Program-made: the position numbers and the translations under genes
Part shown: positions 57,791-64,000 of the stretch, one piece after another
How positions within the stretch are numbered: position 1 is the stretch's first letter
Layout of the letters: each line of letters opens with the position of its first letter
The notes under the pieces: model-generated
What the model saw: only the letters and a program-made list of their open reading frames with translations
Told to the model about the DNA's origin: nothing
Databases searched by the model: none
NCBI GenBank assembly: GCA_019347675.1
Contig: JAHWKW010000018.1
Location: 1-64,000 of the forward strand
DNA length: 64,000 bases
Direction: 5' to 3'
DNA from: Actinomycetota bacterium
GTDB lineage: Bacteria > Actinomycetota > Nitriliruptoria > Nitriliruptorales > JAHWKO01

Positions 57791-59374
57791 TTGAAGATCC
57801 TGGTCGCCGACCAACTCGCCGAGTCCGGCGTCGCCGCGCTCGCCATCGACCACGACGTCGACGTCAAGACCGGCCTGTCCAAGCAGGATCTGGTGTCGGT
57901 CATCCCCGGCTACGACGCGGTCGTGGTCCGCTCCGCCACCACCATCGACGCCGACGTGATCGCGTCCGGCACCAACCTGAAGGTGATCGCCCGCGCCGGC
58001 ATCGGTCTGGACAACGTCGACGTGGCCGCCGCCACGCGCGCGGGGATCGTGGTGTGCAACGCCCCGCAGTCCAACATCGTCTCCGCCGCCGAGCACACCG
58101 TCGGCATGCTGTTGGCGCTGGCGCGCAACATTCCCCAGGCCGACGCGGCGTTGCGCGCCGGACGTTGGGAGCGGGCCCGCTGGAGCGGGACCGAGCTACA
58201 CGGCAAGACGCTCGGCGTGGTCGGGTTGGGTCGCATCGGGGTCCTGGTCGCCCAGCGCTGCAACGCGTTCGGGATGAGGCTGACCGCCTACGACCCCTAC
58301 ATCTCGGTGGACCGTGCCGCGCGGATGGGCGTGGAGCTGATCGACGACCTCGACGAGCTGCTGCGCCGCGTCGACTTCGTCAGCATCCACCTGCCCAAGA
58401 CCTCCGAGACGGTCCATCTGATCGGCGCGCAGCGGTTGCGGCTGATGAAGCCCACCGCCCGGCTGATCAACGTCGCCCGGGGCGGGATCGTCGACGAGGA
58501 CGCCCTGTACGAGGCGCTCCGCGACGGGGTTATCGCCGGCGCCGCCCTCGACGTGTTCGCCGAGGAACCGACCACCTCCAGCCCGCTGTTCGGGATCGAC
58601 AACGTCGTGGTCACGCCCCACCTGGGCGCATCCACACGCGAAGCGCAGGACAAGGCCGGGGTCCAGGTCGCCGAGGCGGTGAACCTCGCCCTGTCCGGCG
58701 AGTTCGTCCCCACCGCGGTCAACGTCCAGGGCGGCGCCATGGACGAGGCGGTCCGCCCCTTCCTCGAGGTCGGCGAGAAGCTCGGCCGGCTGTTCACCGC
58801 CCTGGCGGAGGGCGGCTTCGGCGGCGAGGTCACCATCGAGTACATCGGCGAGCTCGCCGGCGCCGACACGCGCGTGCTCGGATTGGCGGTGCTCAATGGG
58901 TTGCTCCGCGACGTCGTCCACGAGCCAGTCACGTTCGTCAACGCCCCGCTCCTGGCCGAGGAGCGCGGCATCCAGCTGCGCGAGGTCAGCGACGCCCACT
59001 CCAAGGAGTTCATCTCTCTGCTGCGCGTGCACGGCCCCGACCGCGACGGCAACAGGGTACGGGTCTCGGGCACGGCGCTGCAGCCCAGCGGCCGCGAACG
59101 GCTGGTCGAGGTCTGGGGCGTCACCATCGACATCGAGCCGACCCCCTACATGGCGTTCTTCCGCTACGAGGACCGGCCAGGCATCATCGGGACGGTCGGG
59201 ACGATCCTCGGCGACGGCGACGTCAACATCGCCAACATGCAGGTCGGGCGGCGCTCCGCCGGGGGAGAGGCGATCATGGTGCTGTCACTCGATCAGCCGG
59301 TCGCGCGCGACGTCCTGGACCGCATCACCGCCGAGATCGGTGCGTTCGAGGCCCGCGCGATCACCCTCGACTGA
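57791..59374 (+). CDS. serA: D-3-phosphoglycerate dehydrogenase
   Basis: A 527-residue type-I PGDH: first step of serine synthesis. N-terminal MKILVADQLAESGVAALAID; RAGIGLDNVDVAAATRAGI; the Rossmann motif LGVVGLGRIGVLVAQRCNAF; catalytic Arg in VARGGIVDEDAL and His in VVTPHLGASTREAQ. Residues about 315-450 are the intervening ASB domain and 455-527 an ACT domain (PGIIGTVGTILGDGDVNIAN), binding serine. TTG 57791. Matches Rv2996c position and architecture. Confidence 0.97.
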   Translation: MKILVADQLAESGVAALAIDHDVDVKTGLSKQDLVSVIPGYDAVVVRSATTIDADVIASGTNLKVIARAGIGLDNVDVAAATRAGIVVCNAPQSNIVSAAEHTVGMLLALARNIPQADAALRAGRWERARWSGTELHGKTLGVVGLGRIGVLVAQRCNAFGMRLTAYDPYISVDRAARMGVELIDDLDELLRRVDFVSIHLPKTSETVHLIGAQRLRLMKPTARLINVARGGIVDEDALYEALRDGVIAGAALDVFAEEPTTSSPLFGIDNVVVTPHLGASTREAQDKAGVQVAEAVNLALSGEFVPTAVNVQGGAMDEAVRPFLEVGEKLGRLFTALAEGGFGGEVTIEYIGELAGADTRVLGLAVLNGLLRDVVHEPVTFVNAPLLAEERGIQLREVSDAHSKEFISLLRVHGPDRDGNRVRVSGTALQPSGRERLVEVWGVTIDIEPTPYMAFFRYEDRPGIIGTVGTILGDGDVNIANMQVGRRSAGGEAIMVLSLDQPVARDVLDRITAEIGAFEARAITLD

Positions 59375-59395
59375 CGGCCAGCCGGCGCCGTCAGT
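59370..59395. terminator. Bidirectional hairpin shared by serA and the phosphatase gene
   Basis: ACTGACGGC (59370-59378) pairs with GCCGTCAGT (59387-59395), an 8-base loop between. It includes the serA stop (59372-59374) and the opposite gene's stop (59391-59393), so one palindrome ends two convergent genes. Confidence 0.6.
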
Positions 59396-60143
59396 CCAGG
59401 CCGTCGAGGAGCACTCGCGTCACCGGCCGGAAGTGGCGGGGCGCGAGGTTGTCGTCGATCGGAAGCACCGCGTCGGTCATGCCACGGACCTGAGCGACCA
59501 TGAGTGCGGGGTCGTTGACGTCGGCGATCGACAGCGTCTCGATCCCCCGTTCGATCGCAGCCCCCGCCCAACCGTGGTCGGCGATCACCAGGTCGGGTTC
59601 GATCGGGTGGAGCGCGTCCAGGCATGCCTCCATCAGGCCGCTGCGGTGGGTGTGGTGCAGCTCCCCACCCGACCACGCGACGGCGACGGCGTCGAGGTAG
59701 CGGACGCCGAGCTTGTGATCACCTTGCTCCATCAGGTCGCGGACGTCGTCGAGGGGGGTCAGCAGCTCGCAACCTGCCCAGTCCAGCGTCCGCGCAATCG
59801 CCCCGTAGTGGGCCAGCAGGCCGGTGGGGTGACCGGTGGCGACCAGGACCTGCGCTCCGCCGTCCGCTGCCGCCGCCAGGGAGCTGCGGTGGCGCTCGAT
59901 CGCCGCGATGGTCGCGTGCGGCTCGATACGCCCTGGACCGTCCTCGGGCAGCCGGCGGGGGTCGGCCCCACAGATCCTCGTCACCGCCGCCACCGCATCC
60001 TCGGCTGACACGTCGAACGAGAACCCGAACGTGTAGTCGATGTGGCCGTCGGCGAGCTTCTGGGCGTTGCCCAGCGTGCTCGACGGCGGCGTGGCGACGT
60101 CCCCGGTGAGACGGCTGGCGACCAGCGCGGCGGTCAGATCCAT
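59391..60143 (-). CDS. Actinobacterial phosphatase-like protein
   Basis: A 250-residue protein of the actinobacterial family annotated only as 'phosphatase': MDLTAALVASRLTGDVATPP, QKLADGHIDYTFGFSFD, QVLVATGHPTGLLAHYGAIA and EPDLVIADHGWAGAAIERGI. Conserved His and Asp positions suggest a metal or nucleotide site, but I see no classical HAD, PHP or metallophosphatase motif. Convergent with serA; divergent from the PEBP gene. Function uncertain. Confidence 0.6.
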   Translation of the reverse strand: MDLTAALVASRLTGDVATPPSSTLGNAQKLADGHIDYTFGFSFDVSAEDAVAAVTRICGADPRRLPEDGPGRIEPHATIAAIERHRSSLAAAADGGAQVLVATGHPTGLLAHYGAIARTLDWAGCELLTPLDDVRDLMEQGDHKLGVRYLDAVAVAWSGGELHHTHRSGLMEACLDALHPIEPDLVIADHGWAGAAIERGIETLSIADVNDPALMVAQVRGMTDAVLPIDDNLAPRHFRPVTRVLLDGLD

Positions 60144-60249
60144 GTCGCGGGCGACGGTAGCCGCGGTGTCCGAACGTCGGCGCGGCCAGGCGTCCAGGTT
60201 GGAAGGATGTGGCCCGAGATCGCTGACGAAAACGCCAACAGGGAGAGAC

Positions 60250-60768
60250 ATGGCTGCTGTCGCCCCGTCCGATGCCGCCGCCGACGCGCCCGAAGACATC
60301 ACCGTCATCAGCTCCGAGTTCGATGACGGCGAGATCATCACGGCGCAGTACACCTGCGACGGTCGGGACGTGTCCCCGCCCTTGACGTGGGAGGACGTCC
60401 CCGACGGCACTGCCGAGCTGGTGGTGACGGTCGAGGACCCCGACGCGCCCGACGAGACGTTCGTGCACTGGATGGTCGCCGGCATCGAACCCACCTCACC
60501 GGGGATCCTCGAGGGCGGCGTGCCCGAGGGCGCCACGGTTGGTCTCAACGACTTCGGCGAGAACACCTACAAGGGGCCATGCCCCCCGCACAACCACGGG
60601 CCGCACCGGTACGTGTTCACGGTGATGGCGCTCCGGGAGGGCACCCGGCTGGAGCCGAGATTCACCGCAGACGACCTCTACGACCAGCTCGAGGACAACG
60701 TCCTGGCCAAGGGCGTGCTGATCGGTCGCTACGGACGCACCCCCCGCCCGCCGGTGAAGAGCGGGTAA
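60250..60768 (+). CDS. YbhB/YbcL family PEBP-like protein
   Basis: A 172-residue phosphatidylethanolamine-binding-protein relative: ITVISSEFDDGEIITAQYTC, GRDVSPPLTWEDVPDGT, VVTVEDPDAPDETFVHWMVA and YKGPCPPHNHGPHRYVFTVM. These motifs line the anion pocket; ligand unknown. No signal peptide, so cytoplasmic. GGGAG precedes ATG 60250. Confidence 0.88.
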   Translation: MAAVAPSDAAADAPEDITVISSEFDDGEIITAQYTCDGRDVSPPLTWEDVPDGTAELVVTVEDPDAPDETFVHWMVAGIEPTSPGILEGGVPEGATVGLNDFGENTYKGPCPPHNHGPHRYVFTVMALREGTRLEPRFTADDLYDQLEDNVLAKGVLIGRYGRTPRPPVKSG

Positions 60769-60831
60769 CCAGCACCGTCGTTCGGCTGCAACCGGCTGAC
60801 CCCGATCGCGAAACGCTCCGACTTTCCCGGA

Positions 60832-61530
60832 TCAGCGCATGCGGCCGATCGCCAGGAGACTCTGGCCGAACGGCACCCGCGCGTACCGCTCGACGAGACG
60901 GCTGGCGGGGACGGTCACCGATTCCGAGATCCTCACGACGGCCGGGTCCAGGTGCGGGCGCCTCATCAGCCGCGATGCGACCAGCCACGTCAACGCTCCG
61001 AGCAGGTTGAAGTAGCGCAGCTCCTCCATCACGAAGCCGGCGCCCTGGAACAGCCTGACCATGCGGTCCTTGGTATAGCGGCGGTGGTGGCCGTAGCGAG
61101 CATCCAGCGCGCCGCTGAGCTGAGGGTGCGCCGGGACCAGCACACAGACGTGGCCGCCGATCTGCAGCATCCGGCCGGTGGCGCGGATGGCGGCCATGTC
61201 GTCAGCCCACAGCGGGAGCACATCGATCAGCATGGCCGTGTCGAACTGGGCATTCGCGAAGATCGTGTACTGCTCGAGGGGCCTCTGGATCACCTCGACG
61301 TTGTCCAGGCCCAGATCGGCGATCGCGGCGCACATCGCCGGATCCGGCTCGAGCGCGACCACCTCCGGGACGCGGCGGGCGATCCACCGGGTGTAGTTGC
61401 CGATGCCGGCGCCCACGTCGATAACCCGTCCTCGCAGCACTGAGCCGAACGAGTCGACGACCCACCGTTGGTAGCTCACGGCATCGCGGAGCAGCCCCAG
61501 GTCGTACCGCTCGATCTCGTCGTGTGCCAT
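60832..61530 (-). CDS. Class I SAM-dependent methyltransferase
   Basis: A 232-residue methyltransferase: RVIDVGAGIGNYTRWIARRV (motif I), VVALEPDPAMCAAIADLGLD, FDTAMLIDVLPLWADDMAAI and RMLQIGGHVCVLVPAHPQLS, then RYTKDRMVRLFQGAGFVMEE, as in the family that sits beside cell-envelope glycosyltransferases. ATG 61530 with GAGG upstream. Divergent from the hydrolase at 61642. Confidence 0.82.
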   Translation of the reverse strand: MAHDEIERYDLGLLRDAVSYQRWVVDSFGSVLRGRVIDVGAGIGNYTRWIARRVPEVVALEPDPAMCAAIADLGLDNVEVIQRPLEQYTIFANAQFDTAMLIDVLPLWADDMAAIRATGRMLQIGGHVCVLVPAHPQLSGALDARYGHHRRYTKDRMVRLFQGAGFVMEELRYFNLLGALTWLVASRLMRRPHLDPAVVRISESVTVPASRLVERYARVPFGQSLLAIGRMR

Positions 61531-61641
61531 GACCTCCCCGAGCCCGGACCCTACCGGGGCCGGCGTCGCGGCGGGGCGGCAGCGACGCTGGGGTGTCACC
61601 CGCGGCGACCGACACGGAGGTCGGCAGGGACACTGTGATCC

Positions 61642-62730
61642 GTGAGCCGGTGGCGGTGGATGATGCGGATCGGGGCGGTGGCGGCCGCGGCCGTCCTCGT
61701 CACCGTGTTCGTGCAGCCGGTGCGGGTGCGTCTGGTCGCAGCGGTGACGGTGGCTGAGGCGTTGGACGTGCCGGTGGCCCGGCCGTTCGCCGTCTCCGTC
61801 GAGCGGCGGCCGGCCGTCGTCGGCGGTGTCCTGGGTGACCTCTACGACCCCGGGACATCGGCCCCGGGCGTGGTCCTGGTGCCCGGCGCGACACCGGCTG
61901 GGGCCGATGACGCCCGTGTCGTGCGACTCGCTCGGGCGTTGGCCCGCTCGGACCGGACGGTGTTCGTCCCGGTCCTGGCCCTGTACCGGCAGGAACTCCG
62001 CCCCGACGATGTCGACCGCATCGTGCTGGCGGCGGCTGCCCTGTCCGGGGATGACCGCGGTCCGGTCTCGCTGGTCGGGATCTCGTTCGGAGGTTCGCTG
62101 TGTCTGCTCGCCGCGGCCGACGCGCGCCTCGACGGCCGTCTCGCCCAGGTCGCCACCTTCGGCGCCTACTTCGACCTGATCGGGGTCGTCCAGGCTGCCA
62201 CCACCGGGGTGTCGCTGGTCGGCGGCGACCGGATCGCCTGGGACGCCGATCCCCGCGCGCAGGACATCGTCCGCGACCGCCTCATCCAGCTGCTGCCTCG
62301 GGGCCAGCAGCGGCCGGCGCGACGTGCGCTGGCCGGCGACGTGAACCCCGACCACCTGCTCCCGTCCGCGCTGGCCGTGTACCGGGTCATGACCAACGAG
62401 GACCCGGCGCGGACCTGGCCGCTCGCCGCGGAGCTGCCCGCGACCATCCGTCACCGCATCGCCGAGGTGTCGCCGTCGTCGGTCGCGGAACGTCTCGACG
62501 TGTCGATCGTGGCTTTGCACGCCCCCGACGATCCGGTGGTCCCCTTCGGGGAGCTCCTGCGGCTTGGCGCCGCGGTTCCCCGAGCGGAGCTGATCACCGT
62601 CGACAGCTTCGATCACGTCGACATCGACCTGGCTTCGCCCGGTGGGTGGTTCGCCGCCGTCGACGACCTGTGGAGCGCGTGGCGGTTCGCCACCGCCATC
62701 CTCAACAGCCAGGAGGGCTGGTGGCCATAA
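61642..62730 (+). CDS. Membrane-anchored alpha/beta hydrolase
   Basis: A 362-residue protein. Residues 9-32 are a membrane anchor or signal (IGAVAAAAVLVTVFVQPVRV). GISFGGSLCLL holds the nucleophile Ser (GxSxGG), LHAPDDPVVPFGEL the acid, and SFDHVDIDLAS the His. It therefore looks like an exported, wall-facing esterase or hydrolase. GTG 61642. Downstream methyltransferase lies 79 bp away. Confidence 0.75.
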   Translation: MSRWRWMMRIGAVAAAAVLVTVFVQPVRVRLVAAVTVAEALDVPVARPFAVSVERRPAVVGGVLGDLYDPGTSAPGVVLVPGATPAGADDARVVRLARALARSDRTVFVPVLALYRQELRPDDVDRIVLAAAALSGDDRGPVSLVGISFGGSLCLLAAADARLDGRLAQVATFGAYFDLIGVVQAATTGVSLVGGDRIAWDADPRAQDIVRDRLIQLLPRGQQRPARRALAGDVNPDHLLPSALAVYRVMTNEDPARTWPLAAELPATIRHRIAEVSPSSVAERLDVSIVALHAPDDPVVPFGELLRLGAAVPRAELITVDSFDHVDIDLASPGGWFAAVDDLWSAWRFATAILNSQEGWWP

Positions 62731-62809
62731 CACGGCAGCGCGGAGTCGGCCGCATCGACCAGCGACGCAGTGAGCGGCGGCGCGAGTCCTGCCTGGTTGA
62801 CTGGCCCGC

Positions 62810-63574
62810 GTGGAGGGATACGACGCGTCGACGTACGGCGAACGCTGGGCCGCCGACTACGACCAGTGGACGGTCACGAGCGGCATCGCGGCGACCACTG
62901 CCGCGGCCGTCGCCGGCCTCACCCGACTCCTGGACGACATCGGGCATCCCTCGGGTCCCGCGCTGGAGCTCGGCATCGGGACCGGTCGGGTCGCACTGCC
63001 GCTGGCTGACCGTGGCGTGGCCATCCACGGGATCGACTCCTCACCCGCGATGGTGGAGCGGTTGCGGGCCAAGCCCGGCGGCCAGGACATCCCCGTCACG
63101 GTCGGCGACTTCGCCGATGTCGCGGTGGACGCCACGTTCCCGCTGGTCTTCGCGGTGTTCAACACCTTCTTCGCGTTGCGGGATCAGGCAGCGCAGGTCC
63201 GCTGCTTCGCTGCCGTCGCCGAGCACCTGACGCCCGGGGGCGTGTTCGTCCTCGAGACCTTCGTCCCCGACCCGGCACGTTTCACCGATGGGCAACGAGT
63301 GGCGGTCGGTGATCTCGACGTCGACAGCGCGGCTCTGGAGGTGTCGCTGCACGACCCGGTCCGCCAGCAGGTGCGCTCCCACCACCTGCACGTGAGCGCC
63401 GAGGAGGTGCGGGTCATGCCGGTGGTGATCCGGTACGCGTGGCCGAGCGAGCTCGACCTCATGGCGCAGCTGGCCGGGCTGCGGCTCCGTCACCGCTGGG
63501 CGGACTGGAGCCGGGCGCCGTTCACCGCCGCGAGTCGGGCCCAGATCGCCGTGTACGACGAGCAACGATCCTGA
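62810..63574 (+). CDS. Class I SAM-dependent methyltransferase
   Basis: A 254-residue methyltransferase: ALELGIGTGRVALPLADRGV, IHGIDSSPAMVERLRAKPGG, FPLVFAVFNTFFALRDQAAQ and LTPGGVFVLETFVPDPARF. The N-terminal MEGYDASTYGERWAADYDQW is typical of small-molecule methyltransferases of this group. GTG 62810. Substrate unknown. Confidence 0.82.
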   Translation: MEGYDASTYGERWAADYDQWTVTSGIAATTAAAVAGLTRLLDDIGHPSGPALELGIGTGRVALPLADRGVAIHGIDSSPAMVERLRAKPGGQDIPVTVGDFADVAVDATFPLVFAVFNTFFALRDQAAQVRCFAAVAEHLTPGGVFVLETFVPDPARFTDGQRVAVGDLDVDSAALEVSLHDPVRQQVRSHHLHVSAEEVRVMPVVIRYAWPSELDLMAQLAGLRLRHRWADWSRAPFTAASRAQIAVYDEQRS

Positions 63575-63672
63575 CGCGACAGACACCGCCCGGATACCGA
63601 CGGGGCGTGGTGATCGGCACCTTCGGGTGCCACTACGCTCACGCACCTGCCGGCCTGGGCGAGGAGCATCGC

Positions 63673-63876
63673 ATGGCGGTCATCAAGACGATCGATCTGG
63701 TCGGCGTCTCGACGGACTCCTGGCGCGACGCCGCGCATCAGGCGCTCGACGAGGCCAACCGCACGCTCCGCCACATCGAAGGCTTCGACGTCCTGGAGAC
63801 CTCCGCGGTCGTGCGCGACGGTCAGATCGCTGAGTACCACACCCACGTGCGGATCAAGTTCCGCATCCAGCGCTAG
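63673..63876 (+). CDS. Dodecin
   Basis: A 67-residue flavin-binding protein that assembles into a hollow dodecamer: KTIDLVGVSTDSWRDAAHQA, LRHIEGFDVLETSAVVRDGQ and the C-terminal YHTHVRIKFRIQR. The Trp in DSWRDA stacks on the isoalloxazine ring. ATG 63673 starts the conserved fold. The stop codon TAG directly abuts an IS630-like end. Confidence 0.92.
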   Translation: MAVIKTIDLVGVSTDSWRDAAHQALDEANRTLRHIEGFDVLETSAVVRDGQIAEYHTHVRIKFRIQR

Positions 63877-64000
63877 TGTCCTGTCCGATTGAAGCGCTGC
63901 ATTATTGTTCGGTGCCGGTTGCTTGGAGTATGTCGCCGCAGTAGCGGCCGATCGATCCCAGGATCTCTTCGCTGGTCTTGGTCCACACGAACGGTTTGGG
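63877..64000 (-). mobile_element. IS630-family element end with transposase C-terminus
   Basis: On the minus strand KPFVWTKTSEEILGSIGRYC and GDILQATGTEQ end at 63902-63904, the standard tail of an IS630-type DDE transposase. The element's terminal sequence TGTCCTGTCCGATTGAAGCG starts immediately after the dodecin TAG, and IS630 inserts at TA, which that stop codon contains. The rest is beyond the window, so intactness is unknown. Confidence 0.75.

Overview
The window is high-GC DNA with many GTG and TTG starts, 1-4 nt start/stop overlaps and no rRNA or tRNA that I could recognise. It looks like a chromosomal segment of a deep-branching, non-mycobacterial actinobacterium. Cell-wall-binding-repeat-2 proteins and the gene set would fit Nitriliruptoria-like lineages, but that placement is inference. 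From about 23.2 to 59.4 kb the genes follow the order of a conserved actinobacterial block, recalled from the Mycobacterium tuberculosis Rv3030 to Rv2996c region: methyltransferase, etfB/etfA, cysteine desulfurase, mnmA, ligA, gatCAB, ilvB-ilvN-ilvC, serA.

Layout. 0-4 kb is a graveyard: IS630 and IS3 transposase ends, an excisionase-like HTH followed by a tyrosine recombinase broken into several frames, an apparently intact RHH/PIN toxin-antitoxin pair and a decayed second PIN toxin. 4.1-4.9 kb is an alpha/beta hydrolase. 5.1-10.4 kb is a compact island: a MerR regulator with release factor 3, an ADP-ribosylglycohydrolase (frameshifted), nicotinate phosphoribosyltransferase and a macrodomain protein. 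A 14-bp dyad (CCCTnACGTnAGkG) lies upstream of merR and again between the divergent ADP-ribosylglycohydrolase and pncB genes. 10.4-17.4 kb mixes debris (PTS enzyme I tail, IS110 transposase, FnIII-like tail, ABC ATPase, YtkA-like tail) with intact pgl, cspA, a Zn-ribbon protein and a DEAD-box helicase. 17.4-23.2 kb holds an ECF sigma factor with a membrane beta-propeller partner, an APC permease and an HD-GYP protein, all on the minus strand.

23.3-52.8 kb is the core block: methyltransferase, etfBA, an AMP-ligase-like enzyme, a CWB2-glucose dehydrogenase fusion, cysteine desulfurase, mnmA, a lysine-rich histone-like protein, ligA, a gamma-glutamylcyclotransferase-like gene, gatCAB, YjbQ, a SnoaL-like protein, ilvBN (with an attenuator leader), an ABC ATPase, ilvC, two CitE/malyl-CoA-lyase-like genes flanking plsC, a MaoC hydratase, a CBS protein, and a three-gene operon of N-formylglutamate amidohydrolase-like, DUF1704/MATCAP-like and ATP-grasp proteins. 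52.8-57.4 kb is an accessory interruption (integrase remnant, cation-chloride-cotransporter-like permease, methyltransferase). 57.5-63.9 kb carries serA, a phosphatase-like gene, a PEBP protein, two methyltransferases, a membrane-anchored hydrolase and dodecin. An IS630-family element begins immediately after dodecin and runs off the window.

How it fits together. The core block joins branched-chain amino acid and serine synthesis, tRNA modification and Glx-tRNA amidation, NAD-dependent DNA ligation, electron transfer flavoprotein and C4/C5 acyl-CoA chemistry. Most regulatory signals I could read are local: the ilvB leader peptide with competing hairpins, a repeat-bearing ilvC leader, two GTGA-coupled 25-codon leader ORFs before etfA, and the MerR-type dyads. 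The best candidates for undescribed biology are the MerR/RF3/ADP-ribose/NAD-salvage island, the amidohydrolase-MATCAP-ATP-grasp operon, and the duplicated leader ORFs in front of etfA.
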